Positions 17,345 through 27,868 of a DNA stretch of 64,000 nucleotides are shown here, piece after piece. Origin of the DNA: Devosia psychrophila. Its GTDB lineage: Bacteria > Pseudomonadota > Alphaproteobacteria > Rhizobiales > Devosiaceae. The position numbers and the translations under genes are program-made. How positions within the stretch are numbered: the first letter of the stretch is position 1; each line of letters starts with the position of its first letter. The notes below the pieces were generated by a model that did no database searches, had not been told where the DNA came from, and saw only the letters and a program-made list of their open reading frames with translations. The stretch lies in contig NZ_LAPV01000009.1 of assembly GCF_000971275.1 (NCBI RefSeq), forward strand, positions 1-64,000, given 5' to 3'.

Positions 17345-17983
17345 CTATACTGCGCGGGTAAAATATCCGCGCAGGATCAAGCCGCCAGCCACGATATACC
17401 ATAGTGTATGCGGCCAGGCGGCGATGCGCTCCATAGTGCCGCGGCCAAGGCCGAGATAAATTTCCAAAGCGTAGAGCACGAAGGCGACCAAGGTGATAGC
17501 GCCGGTGGCTAGGGTGTAGACCGCGAAACCCCTGTATCGGCGCCATAGTGCTGCGCTCATTGCCAGCATGCCGAAGCCCGCGACGAACAGTGCCAGGATG
17601 GCGCCGACTATGTGCATTGGCAATGAGATATCGAGCGGGAACAGGCCAACGAGGATGCTGCCGTCACCGCCGCCAACAGCGAGAATCCAGAGCGCAGCCG
17701 TGGTCAGTGGACCCTGCGGCCACAGTTTGCGGGTGAACCAGACACCAAGCACCACCAGCGCGCCATTGATAGCCATGCCGGCATTGAACACCAGGCTGAG
17801 TGGTGAGCAGACCGGGGCGAACGCATTGGGGTCGACGCCGGAACAGGAGGAGACACCCAGCAGGCTGATATCCATGTGTGCAAGCGAATAGCCTGGGAAG
17901 GCCGCCTGCGCCACGGCTTGGGCGATGAAGAATTCCACGGTCAGCAGCCAAAAAATGGCGCCAAGACGAATCTGGCTGGTCAT
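17345..17983 (-). CDS. DUF998 family membrane protein
   Basis: This 212-residue integral membrane protein has about six hydrophobic helices. The layout is that of the DUF998 family: an N-terminal helix followed by an extracytoplasmic loop with the phrase YSLAHMDISLLG, then FNAGMAINGALVVLGVW and FPLDISLPMHIVGAILA. The function of the family is not established. It is transcribed alone, divergent from the chorismate mutase gene. Confidence 0.85.
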   Translation of the reverse strand: MTSQIRLGAIFWLLTVEFFIAQAVAQAAFPGYSLAHMDISLLGVSSCSGVDPNAFAPVCSPLSLVFNAGMAINGALVVLGVWFTRKLWPQGPLTTAALWILAVGGGDGSILVGLFPLDISLPMHIVGAILALFVAGFGMLAMSAALWRRYRGFAVYTLATGAITLVAFVLYALEIYLGLGRGTMERIAAWPHTLWYIVAGGLILRGYFTRAV

Positions 17984-18137
17984 AAAGCCTCCTGTAGTAC
18001 GCGCAGTGGGGAGCGGGTCAGGGTTTTTGTCAAATCACCGCTGTGCGTGGCCATGGCATTTGCATGCCGGACTGTTGAAATCGCGGCGCGGGCGGTGCAA
18101 ACCAGCATCAGCAAGACAAGCCAGACGGGAAGCCGAA

Positions 18138-18449
18138 GTGAGCGCCACCAAATTGCCCGACGCCTGCGAAACCAAGGATGACGTCCGCGCCCAGATCGAT
18201 CGGATTGATCACGCGCTGCTGACGCTGTTTGCCGAGCGGCACGCCTATGTGACGCGCATGGCGCAGATCAAGACCGATCCGCATGAGGCGCGCGACCCGG
18301 CCCGCATCGAGGCCGTCATCGCCAAGGTCCGCGACCGCAGTTTCGCTCTTGATCTTGATGAGGATCAGGCCGAACTTGTGTGGCGGACCCTGATCGATTG
18401 GAACATCAATTACGAGAAGGGCATCATCGCGGGGCGGCGCCGCAGCTAG
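18138..18449 (+). CDS. Chorismate mutase, AroQ type
   Basis: AroQ-type chorismate mutases convert chorismate to prephenate for phenylalanine and tyrosine synthesis. From the GTG at 18138 the protein has 103 residues, the usual length for a monofunctional AroQ. It shows RAQIDRIDHALLTLFAERHAYVTRMAQIK with the conserved arginine and lysine, and a final helix DQAELVWRTLIDWNINYEKG. A short GGAAG lies upstream. The open frame extends to 17925, but that part crosses the divergent promoter region and has no family similarity. An isochorismate-pyruvate lyase cannot be fully excluded. Confidence 0.88.
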   Translation: MSATKLPDACETKDDVRAQIDRIDHALLTLFAERHAYVTRMAQIKTDPHEARDPARIEAVIAKVRDRSFALDLDEDQAELVWRTLIDWNINYEKGIIAGRRRS

Positions 18450-18467
18450 TCATCGGCAGGAGGCACT

Positions 18468-18980
18468 ATGCCAAGGATCAGCATTCGCAAGGCGGAAAAG
18501 ACCGACGCCCATCGGCTGGCCGACATCGCCTATCGCGCCTGGGAAGCCGGAATTTATCCGCTGCTGACCAAGCAGCCGGGCCTCAGAGAGGCCGAGCAGC
18601 GCCGGCTGTCGCAGGCCGTGGCCGAAACTCTGGGCCGGATTATTGTAGCGGAGATGGACGGGATCGTCGTGGCCTGGTGCTCGCGCTCGGCGCGGCGGGC
18701 GTATATTCCGTTTCTGTTCGTGATGCCGGAGCTGCAGGGCAACCGCATCGGCTCGATGCTGCTGCGCCGCATGGAGAGCATGCTGGAACTCGAAGGCGCC
18801 GAACGCGTGCAGCTCGAGACGCCTGCCGACAATGTGCGGGCGGTGAAGTTTTACGAAAAGCAGGGTTATAGGATTTTGGCACTACGGCCAGATGGGCGGG
18901 CGGCGCATGAGCCGTTTATGAGCGTGCATCTGGAAAAGCGGTTGGCGCCGTTTTATGGAGAGATTGACGAGGAGGACTGA
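18468..18980 (+). CDS. GNAT-family N-acetyltransferase
   Basis: The 170-residue protein has the GNAT fold: VAEMDGIVVAWCSRS, IPFLFVMPELQGNRIGSMLLRRMESM (the acetyl-CoA site), and VQLETPADNVRAVKFYEKQGYRIL. The substrate is unknown. It follows the chorismate mutase gene by 18 bases, so they are probably co-transcribed, and it precedes the palindromic repeat copy B. Confidence 0.88.
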   Translation: MPRISIRKAEKTDAHRLADIAYRAWEAGIYPLLTKQPGLREAEQRRLSQAVAETLGRIIVAEMDGIVVAWCSRSARRAYIPFLFVMPELQGNRIGSMLLRRMESMLELEGAERVQLETPADNVRAVKFYEKQGYRILALRPDGRAAHEPFMSVHLEKRLAPFYGEIDEED

Positions 18981-18999
18981 GGGGACTCTTCGTTAAGTG

Positions 19000-19126
19000 G
19001 GGTATCCCCTCATAGCCTCCCCCTGATGAGGGGGAGGAATCCCTCTGGTGGTTGCCCGCAAATCTAGTCTCGAACTGGATTGGCTCCTTCTCATTTTCAG
19101 GGGGAGGTTAGGTGGGTATTCTTCCT
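19000..19126. repeat. Long imperfect palindrome, REP/MITE-like, copy B
   Basis: This is a second copy of the element at 8344. The segment 19015-19041 is identical over 27 bases to copy A, and the right end TTTTCAGGGGGAGG...AGGTGGGTATTCTTCC also matches. The inner part has diverged. Here it lies between two same-direction genes (acetyltransferase and gatB), so it is not simply a terminator of convergent genes. Confidence 0.78.
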
Positions 19127-19224
19127 TGCTTTCAGAGGTGTGGTGACGGTCCGTGGGTTGCAACGCCGGGTCAACACCAGTAATCACTTATTCAACTTTC
19201 GCCTTGCCTCGCAGGACCGCAAAA

Positions 19225-20724
19225 TTGACCCTTATCGACACGCGCACGCCCAATCCCAAGAGCTTTATTTCCGGCTCGACCGGCGACTGGGAGGTGGTCA
19301 TCGGCATGGAAGTGCATGCGCAGGTGACCAGCGAGAGCAAGCTGTTCTCGGGTTCGTCGACCCAGTTCGGCAATCCGCCCAATTCCAACGTGTCGTTCGT
19401 GGACGCGGCCATGCCTGGCATGCTGCCCACTATCAACGAAGAATGCGTGCGGCAGGCCGTGCGCACCGGGCTTGGGCTCAAGGCCGCGATCAACAAGCGC
19501 AGCGTGTTCGACCGCAAGAATTATTTCTATCCGGATCTGCCGCAGGGCTATCAGATCAGCCAGTTCAAGGACCCGATCGTTGGCGAAGGCGTCGTTTATC
19601 TCGACATGCCTGATGGCCAGATCGAGATCGGCGTCGAGCGCCTGCATCTGGAGCAGGACGCCGGCAAGTCGATCCATGACCAGCATCCGAGCATGAGCTA
19701 TGTCGACCTCAACCGGTCCGGCGTGGCGCTGATGGAAATCGTATCGAAGCCCGACCTGCGCTCGTCCGAGGAAGCCAAGGAATATCTCGGCAAGCTGCGG
19801 ACCATCCTGCGCTATCTCGGCACCTGCGACGGCAATATGGAGCAGGGTTCGATGCGCGCCGACGTCAACGTCTCGGTGCGCAAGCCGGGTGGCGAGTTTG
19901 GCACGCGCTGCGAAATCAAGAATGTGAACTCGATCCGCTTTGCCGGCCAGGCGATCGAGTACGAGGCACGTCGCCAGATCGATATTCTGGAAGGTGGCGG
20001 CAAGATCGACCAGGAGACCCGTCTGTACGATCCAAAGACCGGCGAAACGCGCTCGATGCGCAGTAAGGAAGAAGCGCATGATTATCGCTACTTCCCCGAT
20101 CCTGACCTGCTGCCGCTCGAATTCGACGACGCTTTCATTGCCAAGCTGGCCGAAGGCCTGCCCGAACTGCCGGACGAAAAAAAGGCGCGTTTCGTGGGCG
20201 ACTATGGTGTAACCACCTATGACGCCATGGTGCTGACTCTGGACCGCGAAACGGCCGATTATTACGAGAGTTGCGTGGCTTTCGGCGGAGCCAAGCGCGA
20301 CGGCAAGGCCGTGGCCAATATCCTCAATGCCGACGTGGCGGCCTTTGCCAACAGCCAGGGCCTCGCTGTGTGGGAAACCCATATCAAGCCGAGCCAGGTT
20401 GCCGGTATCGTTGACCTGGTCGCAGCCGGGACCATCTCGTCCAAGGGCGCCAAGGACCTGTTGCAGGTGATCATCGCCGAGGAGCCCGAGGGCGAACCGG
20501 CCGAAATCGTCGAGCGCCGGGGCATGACGCAGGTTACCGATCTCGGCGCCATCGAAGCGATCATCGACGAGATTATCGCCGCCAATCCCGATCAGGTAGC
20601 CAAGGTACTGGCCAAGCCGACAATGATAGGCTGGTTTGTCGGCCAGGCCATGAAGGCCTCGGGTGGCAAGGCCAACCCGCAGGCGCTGAACGACCTGATG
20701 AAAAAGAAACTCGGCATCGAGTAG
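19225..20724 (+). CDS. gatB: Asp/Glu-tRNA amidotransferase subunit B
   Basis: GatB binds the misacylated tRNA and activates its side chain with ATP before amidation. From the TTG at 19225 it has 499 residues. It shows [16 protein letters not shown] at the start of the catalytic cradle, [21 protein letters not shown] and EIKNVNS in the ATP/metal core, and a C-terminal YqeY-like helical domain that binds tRNA. I chose the TTG because AGGA lies 8 bases upstream (19213) and [11 protein letters not shown] matches usual N-termini. The next in-frame ATG lies well inside the conserved core (GMEVHAQV). It stands apart from gatC and gatA and ends at a strong terminator. Confidence 0.95.
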   Translation: MTLIDTRTPNPKSFISGSTGDWEVVIGMEVHAQVTSESKLFSGSSTQFGNPPNSNVSFVDAAMPGMLPTINEECVRQAVRTGLGLKAAINKRSVFDRKNYFYPDLPQGYQISQFKDPIVGEGVVYLDMPDGQIEIGVERLHLEQDAGKSIHDQHPSMSYVDLNRSGVALMEIVSKPDLRSSEEAKEYLGKLRTILRYLGTCDGNMEQGSMRADVNVSVRKPGGEFGTRCEIKNVNSIRFAGQAIEYEARRQIDILEGGGKIDQETRLYDPKTGETRSMRSKEEAHDYRYFPDPDLLPLEFDDAFIAKLAEGLPELPDEKKARFVGDYGVTTYDAMVLTLDRETADYYESCVAFGGAKRDGKAVANILNADVAAFANSQGLAVWETHIKPSQVAGIVDLVAAGTISSKGAKDLLQVIIAEEPEGEPAEIVERRGMTQVTDLGAIEAIIDEIIAANPDQVAKVLAKPTMIGWFVGQAMKASGGKANPQALNDLMKKKLGIE

Positions 20725-20730
20725 AGAGGG

Positions 20731-20756
20731 AACGGCGCCCACGAGGCGCCGTTTTT
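20731..20756. terminator. Rho-independent terminator of gatB
   Basis: AACGGCGCC, loop CACGA, GGCGCCGTT followed by TTTT form a classical terminator just after gatB. The A-rich left flank is short, so activity for the opposite-strand gene (stop at 20767) is less certain. Confidence 0.85.
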
Positions 20757-20766
20757 GATTTCAGGT

Positions 20767-20973
20767 TCAGAGCCGCGTCGGGGGCTGGTCGTTGCCCGGG
20801 CCAGGTATAGGGTCCGGCTGTCCCGGCGTTGGGTCCTCTACTGGCTGAGGCACATCGGGCAGTTCCTGCGGGTGCGGCGGTACCGGGTCGACCGGCTGCG
20901 GCGGTAGCGGTACGGGTTGCGGTACGATCTCGGGGATCGGGCGCGGATCGATGTCGGGCTTGTTCTGGTTCAT
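20767..20973 (-). CDS. Small proline-rich protein
   Basis: The 68-residue product MNQNKPDIDPRPIPEIV... is almost entirely proline with Asp, Gln, Glu and Val, in P-x-P and Q-P-V-x-P patterns (PQPVPLPPQPVDPVPPHPQE and so on). It has no signal peptide or membrane segment and is expected to be disordered. AGGAG sits exactly 7 bases upstream of the ATG (minus strand, 20981-20985), which makes translation likely. Function is unknown. The amino-acid bias makes homology searches unreliable. Confidence 0.7.
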   Translation of the reverse strand: MNQNKPDIDPRPIPEIVPQPVPLPPQPVDPVPPHPQELPDVPQPVEDPTPGQPDPIPGPGNDQPPTRL

Positions 20974-21023
20974 GGGCTGGCTCCTATTAGAAACGCAACT
21001 CCATTGGCCGAATGCCGGTTCCG

Positions 21024-21914
21024 TCAGGCCGCTGCGGGCTTGCGGCGCCGCACCAGCCGCCCATCCATGAAAATCAACCCGGTGAAGATAACGCAGATGC
21101 CCAGCACATGGGCCATCTCGAACCGCTCGTGCAGCACCAGCACGCCGAGCAGGATGGCCGAAATAGGCGTAATGAAGGTGTTGAGCGACAAATTGGTGGC
21201 GCCCACCTTGGGAAGCAGCCAATAGACCAGAAGGAAACTGAAGCTGGTCGAGAAGGCCGCAATGCCGAACAGCGCACCCCAGGTTTCGATGCGGGTGATG
21301 ACGGGGATGCCGCTGACCATCAAAGCGATGGGGACAGAGAACAGTGCTGCCGCGGTCAGCGAGACCGTGGCCACGGCCGCCGAGTCGATGTCCTTGAAGC
21401 GGCGGGCATAGTTGAGCGTTAGCGCGTAGCAGAGGGTGGCACCAAGCGCCGCGAGCAGGCCGAGCACCTGGCCGGATGCGCCGGCGCCCAGGGATGGCGA
21501 GGCCAGGATAATGGCGCCGCCGAGACCGATGAAGACGCCGACCACCTTGTTCCAGGTGGCCTTTTCGCCGCCGGGCCACAGTTGGGAGACGATCACCGTG
21601 CTCATCGGGGTCAGGCCGTTGATGACGCCGACGATGGAACTGGCGACGGTCTGCTCGGCGAAGGGGAACAGCGTGAAGGGAATGGCGTAGTTGAGGATGC
21701 CGAGCACCAGCAACTGGGCATAGATGCGCCAGTCATTGGGCAGGGTTTTGCGCATGGCGAGGAAATACACCCAGCAGATGGCGGCCCCGATGGTGACGCG
21801 GCCGGCCGAGACCCAGAACGGGCTGATTTCGCGGATCAGTACGGCGTTGAACAGGAACGAACAGCCCCAGACTGCGCCAAGCAGAAAGATCAGTAGCCAA
21901 TAGCGCAAGGGCAT
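21024..21914 (-). CDS. EamA-family (DMT) transporter
   Basis: This 296-residue inner-membrane protein has about ten hydrophobic helices in two EamA repeats: MPLRYWLLIFLLGAVWGCSF... and, from about residue 150, a second half with FSFLLVYWLLPKVGATNLS and TPISAILLGVLVLHERFE. Members export amino acids or other small metabolites, and the substrate is not predictable here. The upstream part of the open frame (to 22010) lacks similarity, so I start at ATG 21914. Confidence 0.9.
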   Translation of the reverse strand: MPLRYWLLIFLLGAVWGCSFLFNAVLIREISPFWVSAGRVTIGAAICWVYFLAMRKTLPNDWRIYAQLLVLGILNYAIPFTLFPFAEQTVASSIVGVINGLTPMSTVIVSQLWPGGEKATWNKVVGVFIGLGGAIILASPSLGAGASGQVLGLLAALGATLCYALTLNYARRFKDIDSAAVATVSLTAAALFSVPIALMVSGIPVITRIETWGALFGIAAFSTSFSFLLVYWLLPKVGATNLSLNTFITPISAILLGVLVLHERFEMAHVLGICVIFTGLIFMDGRLVRRRKPAAA

Positions 21915-22098
21915 TCGTGTTCTCCATTTGTGCCGAGGTGTAGTGGAGATGCAGAGGCGCGTCGAACCGATTTTGACGATGGGGCGGATCAATTTGGGTG
22001 ATGGGAGCACTTATTGGTGCCGCGTGCGGAGTCAGCACCTCTCTCCTCGACGGAGGAGGTTGGGTAGGGTGCGAGAGCCCGATGTGGGGCGGATTGGC
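21915..22098. other. Intergenic region EamA / purN
   Basis: These 184 bases hold the promoter of the EamA gene and the end of the purM-purN unit. An imperfect hairpin ACCTCTCTCCT-CGAC-GGAGGAGGT is at about 22036-22060. It has the same CCTC/GAGG character as the palindromic repeats, and may be a weak terminator of purN. Confidence 0.4.
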
Positions 22099-22686
22099 TT
22101 AGGGCGCCAGAGCTTGCGTCGAGGCCAGCGTCCGCAGGGCCTCGGGGTAAATCCGGTGTTCTTCGATTAGTACGCGCGCCGACAGGCTTTCCGGCGTATC
22201 GCCGGGCAGTACCGGCACTTCGGCTTGCAGGATGGGTGCGCCCTCATCGAGGCCGGGCGTCACAAAATGCACGGTGCAGCCGTGGACTTTGGCGCCATCG
22301 GCCAGCGCCCGCTCATGGGTGTGGAGGCCCTTGTAGAGCGGTAGCAGCGAAGGGTGGATGTTGATCATCTTGCCGGCCCAGCGGGTGACGAAATCCTCGC
22401 CGAGGATGCGCATGAAGCCGGCGAGGCAGACGATGTCGACGTCCCAGCTTTCCAGCATCTGGGTCATGATGTCTTCGAACATGTCGCGGCTGGGAAAGCG
22501 GCTCTGCGCCAGCGAGGCGGTGGCAATGCCATGCGACGCCGCGATCTCGAGGCCCGGCGCGGCGGCACGATTGGACAGCACGCCGACAATCTCGGCCGGG
22601 TAGTCGGGCGCCTTGGCAGCCTCGATCAGCGCCGACATATTCGAGCCGCGGCCTGAAATCAGGATAGCGACCCTGATGCGGCTCAT
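22099..22686 (-). CDS. purN: Phosphoribosylglycinamide formyltransferase
   Basis: PurN transfers the formyl group from 10-formyltetrahydrofolate to glycinamide ribonucleotide in purine synthesis. The 195-residue sequence shows the phosphate loop [27 protein letters not shown] with the catalytic Asn-His pair (about 108-110), and [13 protein letters not shown] with the catalytic aspartate. It overlaps purM by four bases (22683-22686) and is co-transcribed with it. Confidence 0.97.
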   Translation of the reverse strand: MSRIRVAILISGRGSNMSALIEAAKAPDYPAEIVGVLSNRAAAPGLEIAASHGIATASLAQSRFPSRDMFEDIMTQMLESWDVDIVCLAGFMRILGEDFVTRWAGKMINIHPSLLPLYKGLHTHERALADGAKVHGCTVHFVTPGLDEGAPILQAEVPVLPGDTPESLSARVLIEEHRIYPEALRTLASTQALAP

Positions 22687-23759
22687 AGGGCCAGCTTGCC
22701 TTCGAAGGTGACGGGCTCGCCGGTGCGGGCGGTGAGCTTGCCGACCACGGATGCAATCTCGCCGGCTGCGGTGAGATGGGCGACCAGGGTGTCGGCGTCT
22801 TCCGGCGTCACGGCGACCAGCATGCCGACGCCGCAGTTGAAGGTGCGCAGCATTTCGCGCTCCTCGATGCCGCCGACATGGCTGAGCCAGCCGAACACTT
22901 TCGGGACGGTGACGGCGTTGAGATCGACATGGGCAGCCAAGTGCTCGGGCAGCACGCGCGGGATATTGTCGATGAAGCCGCCGCCGGTGATATGCGCCAA
23001 AGCCTTGATGGCGATGCCTGCCTTGAGCGCTGAGAGCAGCGGCTTCACATAGATGCGGGTCGGGGTCAGCAGTGCCTCGGAGAGCGAGGTGCCGGGCGCG
23101 AAGGGCGCGTCCATATACCAGTCGATGCCCGAAAGCTCGACGATCTTGCGGACCAGCGAATAGCCATTGGAATGTACGCCCGACGAAGCGATTGCGACCA
23201 GAGTGTCGCCTTCGGCAATATCGGGGCGAGGCAGCAGGGTACCACGCTCGGCAGCGCCGACGGCAAAGCCGGCCAGGTCATAATCCTTGCCATGATACAT
23301 GCCCGGCATTTCGGCGGTTTCACCACCCAGCAACGCGCAGCCGGCAATGCGACAGCCTTCGGCAATGCCGTTGACGATGGCGGTGCCCTGTTCGACATCG
23401 AGCTTGCCGGTGGCAAAGTAGTCGAGGAAGAACAGCGGCTCGGCGCCCTGCACGATAATGTCATTGACGCACATCGCCACGAGGTCTTGCCCGATGGTCG
23501 AATGATTGCCGGTATCGATGGCGATCTTGAGCTTAGTGCCGACGCCGTCATTGGCGGCGACCAATACCGGATCGATAAAGCCGGCGGCCTTGAGATCGAA
23601 CAACCCGCCGAAACCGCCGATTTCGCCATCCGCTCCGGGCCGGCGCGTCGAACGCACCGCGGGCTTGATGGCTTGAACCAAGGCATTGCCAGCATCGATA
23701 TCGACGCCGGCCTGCTTGTAAGACAGACCGTTTGATGTCAGGTTTTGCGGATCGGACAT
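22683..23759 (-). CDS. purM: Phosphoribosylformylglycinamidine cyclo-ligase
   Basis: PurM (AIR synthetase) closes the imidazole ring using ATP. The 358-residue protein has [13 protein letters not shown], the ATP-binding [27 protein letters not shown] and [11 protein letters not shown] motifs of the PurM family. I start at ATG 23759. The frame continues upstream only into the divergent perM promoter region. It is divergent from perM, an arrangement conserved in Rhizobiales. Confidence 0.97.
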   Translation of the reverse strand: MSDPQNLTSNGLSYKQAGVDIDAGNALVQAIKPAVRSTRRPGADGEIGGFGGLFDLKAAGFIDPVLVAANDGVGTKLKIAIDTGNHSTIGQDLVAMCVNDIIVQGAEPLFFLDYFATGKLDVEQGTAIVNGIAEGCRIAGCALLGGETAEMPGMYHGKDYDLAGFAVGAAERGTLLPRPDIAEGDTLVAIASSGVHSNGYSLVRKIVELSGIDWYMDAPFAPGTSLSEALLTPTRIYVKPLLSALKAGIAIKALAHITGGGFIDNIPRVLPEHLAAHVDLNAVTVPKVFGWLSHVGGIEEREMLRTFNCGVGMLVAVTPEDADTLVAHLTAAGEIASVVGKLTARTGEPVTFEGKLAL

Positions 23760-23891
23760 GGGCCTCAACACCGTGTAGTGAAAGTGTGCAAACGCGTTAC
23801 CGGAAGACCAAGGCGGTTGCCAATTCCGGAGCCGGAAGCTAGATGGCCTGATAGCTTCTCCACCACACCGACGCAAGGGCTGCACGGCACC

Positions 23892-24977
23892 ATGACGCTA
23901 CGAAATCAAGTGCTGATCTGGGTAGGGCTATTTGTCGCCCTCGTCCTCATGCTGTGGGTGTTCCGCAGCATCATGCTGCCCTTCGTTGTCGGTGCGGCGC
24001 TGGCCTATCTGCTTAACCCGCTGGTCAACCAGTTGCAGAAGTGGCGCTTCAACCGTGCATGGGCGACGACGGTGGTGCTGCTCAGCGTCATCACGATCGT
24101 GCTCAGCATATTCTTCATGTTCGTGCCGCTGATCGGCCAGCAGATCATTGGGCTTATCCAGCGCATGCCGGGCTATGTGGCCGATCTGCAAGCCTTGTTC
24201 GCGCGCTGGTCGCCCCAGATCAACGAATGGCTTGGCCCTGAACGGGCCCAACAGCTGCAGACCAGCCTCAACGACCTGGCGCGCCAGGCGCTTGGCTTTA
24301 TCGCCACTATTCCCGGCGAGCTGGTCAATATCGGCATAACCGGCGCCACCGTTATCGGAGTGACGGTGCTAACCCCGGTTGTGGCGTTTTACCTGTTGCT
24401 CGATTGGGAAGGCATGGTGCGCGGCATCGAAGGTCTGCTTCCTAAGGAGCATAAGGGCGAGATCAACGCGATCCTTCGCGATATCGACAAGTCCATGGCC
24501 GGGGTGATCCGCGGGCAGGGCGGCGTGTTGCTGATCGATGCCGCGTTTTATGCCACGGCGCTGAGCCTGATCGGGCTTAATTTCGGTCTGGTCGTCGGAT
24601 TGATCGCGGGCCTTCTCAGCTTCGTGCCATTCGTGGGCTTCGTGTTTGGCTTTGGCCTGTCGGTTGGTATTGCGCTGGTTCAGTTCTGGCCGAACTGGTG
24701 GATGGTGTTGCTGGTAGCCGGGATTTTCATGTTCTGGCAGTTCATCGAGGGCAACATTTTATATCCCAAGCTGGTGGGCTCGGCGATCAGCATCAATCCG
24801 GTCTGGATGATGTTTGCGCTGCTGGCCCTTGGCGCGGTGTTCGGCTTTGTCGGGCTGCTGCTGGCGGTGCCGATGGCGGCCATTGCCTCGGTGCTGGTGC
24901 GCTACGGCGTGCGAAAGTACAAGGAGAGCACGCTCTATCTTGGGCGGAACGGCGGCCCCGATGGCAGCGTCGGCTAG
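23892..24977 (+). CDS. AI-2E/PerM family membrane protein
   Basis: The 361-residue inner-membrane protein has an N-terminal pair of helices ([35 protein letters not shown]), a soluble middle part (about 85-140), and several C-terminal helices with the conserved [15 protein letters not shown] and [18 protein letters not shown]. Family members have been linked to AI-2 export or ion transport, but the function in alphaproteobacteria is not settled. The last 17 bases overlap hdaA. Confidence 0.9.
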   Translation: MTLRNQVLIWVGLFVALVLMLWVFRSIMLPFVVGAALAYLLNPLVNQLQKWRFNRAWATTVVLLSVITIVLSIFFMFVPLIGQQIIGLIQRMPGYVADLQALFARWSPQINEWLGPERAQQLQTSLNDLARQALGFIATIPGELVNIGITGATVIGVTVLTPVVAFYLLLDWEGMVRGIEGLLPKEHKGEINAILRDIDKSMAGVIRGQGGVLLIDAAFYATALSLIGLNFGLVVGLIAGLLSFVPFVGFVFGFGLSVGIALVQFWPNWWMVLLVAGIFMFWQFIEGNILYPKLVGSAISINPVWMMFALLALGAVFGFVGLLLAVPMAAIASVLVRYGVRKYKESTLYLGRNGGPDGSVG

Positions 24978-25707
24978 TCCCGATATCGGCACGGTCAAAG
25001 AGCAGTTGGCGCTTGAGCTGGGCCATACGGCGGCTCAGGGAGAGGGCGATTTCCTCGTTGGTGAAGGCAATGCGCTGGCGCATAGCCGCATCATGGCCTT
25101 TCCGCAGTGGTCCGATGCGATCACGCTGCTGACTGGCCCCGCCAAGTCGGGCAAGTCACACCTGGCGCGCATTTTCGCCGACCGCAGTGGTGCGTTGTTT
25201 GCCGCGACCACCGACCTCGAAAACCTCGCCACCCAGGGCGGCACCGCGCCGCTGATTATCGAGGATGTCGACCGGCTCGACTATGACGAGGCCGGGCTGT
25301 TTCATTTGCTCAATCAGTCGATGCGCGAGCAGCGGCCAATTTTGCTGACGGCGCGGGAAGACGTTGCGAACTGGCCGCTGGCGACCGATGATGTGCGATC
25401 GCGGATGCGTCGTGCGGCCGCCTTCACGCTTGAGCTGACCGATGACATCCAATTGTCACAGATGTTCGTGAAGCTGTTCGGCGATCGCCAGATTGCGGTC
25501 GATCCGAAAATCATCGCCTATCTGGTGGCGCGCATGGAGCGGTCGACCGAGGAAGTTGTGATTCTCACCGACCTCATGGACCGGATGGCACTCGGCAAGG
25601 GGACGGCCATCACCCGCAGTATCGCGGCCGACGCGCTGGACCGCAGGCGGGCGGCGCGCGGCCAGGCAAGCCAAGAACAGGACCGGGAAGTAGAAGACGA
25701 TGAATGA
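24961..25707 (+). CDS. hdaA: DnaA-related regulatory protein HdaA
   Basis: HdaA/Hda promotes ATP hydrolysis by DnaA together with the sliding clamp and so prevents re-initiation of replication. The 248-residue protein has the AAA+ core: Walker [10 protein letters not shown] (GxxxxGKS), Walker [10 protein letters not shown] and a sensor-2 arginine-containing end. It lacks the DNA-binding domain IV of DnaA. The N-terminal region [19 protein letters not shown] contains the short Gln-Leu-type (KEQLALEL) segment expected to contact the clamp. It overlaps perM by 17 bases and ppk by 8 bases. The linkage hdaA-ppk-ppx is conserved in Rhizobiales. Confidence 0.9.
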   Translation: MAASASPDIGTVKEQLALELGHTAAQGEGDFLVGEGNALAHSRIMAFPQWSDAITLLTGPAKSGKSHLARIFADRSGALFAATTDLENLATQGGTAPLIIEDVDRLDYDEAGLFHLLNQSMREQRPILLTAREDVANWPLATDDVRSRMRRAAAFTLELTDDIQLSQMFVKLFGDRQIAVDPKIIAYLVARMERSTEEVVILTDLMDRMALGKGTAITRSIAADALDRRRAARGQASQEQDREVEDDE

Positions 25708-27868
25708 GATGGGTGAGTTTGCCGAAACCGACGTCTCGGCCACGGATATCGAGGCTCTGCGCAAGAGCCCAGCGCGTTTCGTCAACCGCGAAGTCAGCTG
25801 GCTGCAGTTCAACATGCGCGTTCTGGAAGAGGCGGGCAACGTCAATCACCCGCTGCTCGAGCGGCTGCGCTTCGTCTCCATCTCGGCCAATAATCTCGAC
25901 GAATTCTATATGGTCCGTCTTGCCGGCCTCAAGGGCCAGATGCGGGCTGGCCTGACCAAGCTGAGCGCTGACGGACTGACGCCTGCCGAGCAGATGGAAG
26001 AAATTGCGACGCTCGCGCAGCATTTGCAGCTTGAGCAGCAGGACCATTGGCAGGGCTTGCGCGAGGAGCTGTTTGCACAGAATGTGGTGATCCATGAGGC
26101 CGATGACCTGACCATCGAGCAGATCAGCTTTTTGCAAAAACTATTCCGCGAAGAGATTTTCCCGGTTTTGACGCCAATCGCCGTCGATCCGGCGCATCCG
26201 TTTCCGTTCATTCCCAATCTTGGATTGGCGCTGGCTTTTGAACTGAAGCGTCCGGACAATGATATCTCGCTGACTGCGCTGGTGCGCATTCCCGGCATTC
26301 TAGACCGCTTCATCAATCTGCCGAGCGGTCTGGTTTCGGAAGGCCGCAGCGAAGTCGTGACCATCGATACGCTGGTCAAGCTGTTCTTCCACAAGATGTT
26401 TCCGGGCCATGAAGTGGTTGGATCGGGTGCCTTCCGCGTCATCCGCGATAGCGAAATCGAAATTGACGACGAAGCCGCCGACCTGGTGGTGGAGTTCGAG
26501 TCGGCCCTGCGCCAGCGCCGCCGCGGTCAGGTAATCCGTCTCGAAATCGAAAGCTCGATGCCGCGTGCGCTGAAGCGCCAGATCGGCGAGCAGCTTGGCG
26601 TCAAGGAAGCCGATGTATTCGAAGTGCAGGGTTTCCTCGGCCTCGCCGATGCCCGCAAGGTCTGCGACGTCGATCGTCCCGACCTCAAGTTCACGCCATA
26701 CCATGCGCGTTTCCCGGAGCGCATCCGCGACTATAACGGCGACAACTTTGCCGCCATTCGTGCCAAGGACATCCTCGTGCATCATCCGTTCGAAAGCTTC
26801 GACGTGGTGGCGCAGTTCCTGATGCAGGCAGCGCGCGACCCCGACGTGGTCGCCATCAAGCAGACGCTGTATCGCACCTCGGCCGATAGCCCGATCATCA
26901 AGGCGCTGGTGCTGGCTGCCGAAGCCGGCAAGTCGGTGACCTGTCTCGTCGAACTCAAGGCGCGTTTCGACGAAGAGGCCAATATCCGCTGGGCGCGCGA
27001 TCTGGAGCGGGCAGGGGCGCAAGTGGTGTTCGGCTTTATTGAGCTCAAGACTCACGCCAAGCTCAGCCAGGTGGTGCGGCGCGAAAAAGGCAAGCTGGTC
27101 AGCTATTGCCATATCGGCACCGGCAACTATCACCCGATTACCGCCAAGATTTATACCGATCTGAGCTACTTCACCATCGACCCGGCGATCACCCGCGACG
27201 TGGCCCGCGTGTTCAATTTCATCACGGGCTATGCAAGGCCAACCGAACTCGAAACCATTGCGGTGTCGCCGGTCAATCTGCGCCAGACCTTGCTGAACGA
27301 CATCGCGGCCGAGATGGAATTTGCCCGCAACGGTCAGGCGGCGAGCATCCTGCTCAAAATGAATTCGCTGGTCGATCCCCCGATCATCGACGCGCTTTAC
27401 GATGCCAGCCAGGCCGGGGTGAAGATCGACCTCATCGTGCGCGGCATCTGCTGCCTGCGGCCAGGCATTCCAGGTTTTTCGGACAATATCCGGGTCAAAT
27501 CGGTGGTCGGTCGTTTCCTCGAGCACAGCCGCATCTATTGCTTTGGCAATGGCGAGGCCATGCCAAACCCGCGCACCAAGGTGTATATTTCTTCGGCGGA
27601 CCTGATGGGCCGCAACCTCGACGGGCGGGTCGAAGTGATGGTGCCGATCCTCAACAGGACCGTGCATAAGCAAATCCTCGACGTTATTCTGGTTGCCTAT
27701 CTGCGTGACAACCAGCAGAGCTGGGAAGTGCTGCCCGATGGCAGTTCGCATCGCCTGCGTGTTGCCGAGGGTGATGAGCCCTTTAATGCGCAGAATTATT
27801 TCATGACCAACCCCTCGCTGTCCGGCCGTGGCAGCGCCGGGGGTGTCGACGACGAGGGTCTGGCTTGA
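25700..27868 (+). CDS. ppk1: Polyphosphate kinase 1
   Basis: PPK1 polymerises the gamma phosphate of ATP into inorganic polyphosphate. The 722-residue protein has the usual four parts: N domain ([20 protein letters not shown]), head domain, and two phospholipase-D-like C domains. The histidine that is autophosphorylated in family members corresponds to H452 in [10 protein letters not shown], and the second conserved histidine to H471 in [10 protein letters not shown]. It is translationally coupled to hdaA and ppx by 8-base and 4-base overlaps, so synthesis and breakdown of polyphosphate are encoded together. Confidence 0.97.
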   Translation: MNEMGEFAETDVSATDIEALRKSPARFVNREVSWLQFNMRVLEEAGNVNHPLLERLRFVSISANNLDEFYMVRLAGLKGQMRAGLTKLSADGLTPAEQMEEIATLAQHLQLEQQDHWQGLREELFAQNVVIHEADDLTIEQISFLQKLFREEIFPVLTPIAVDPAHPFPFIPNLGLALAFELKRPDNDISLTALVRIPGILDRFINLPSGLVSEGRSEVVTIDTLVKLFFHKMFPGHEVVGSGAFRVIRDSEIEIDDEAADLVVEFESALRQRRRGQVIRLEIESSMPRALKRQIGEQLGVKEADVFEVQGFLGLADARKVCDVDRPDLKFTPYHARFPERIRDYNGDNFAAIRAKDILVHHPFESFDVVAQFLMQAARDPDVVAIKQTLYRTSADSPIIKALVLAAEAGKSVTCLVELKARFDEEANIRWARDLERAGAQVVFGFIELKTHAKLSQVVRREKGKLVSYCHIGTGNYHPITAKIYTDLSYFTIDPAITRDVARVFNFITGYARPTELETIAVSPVNLRQTLLNDIAAEMEFARNGQAASILLKMNSLVDPPIIDALYDASQAGVKIDLIVRGICCLRPGIPGFSDNIRVKSVVGRFLEHSRIYCFGNGEAMPNPRTKVYISSADLMGRNLDGRVEVMVPILNRTVHKQILDVILVAYLRDNQQSWEVLPDGSSHRLRVAEGDEPFNAQNYFMTNPSLSGRGSAGGVDDEGLA

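Noticed and set aside
17925-18137. N-terminal extension of the chorismate mutase frame
   Set aside because: It runs through the divergent DUF998 start and promoter region and lacks similarity. A GTG with an upstream GGAAG gives a normal-length enzyme.
19192-20742. 516-codon open frame antisense to gatB
   Set aside because: The plus strand carries every GatB motif. The antisense product shows no domain and is a third-position GC artefact.
20767-21579. 270-codon minus-strand frame that includes the proline-rich protein
   Set aside because: Only the last 68 codons have their own ATG and AGGAG. The upstream part is a shadow of the EamA gene in another frame.
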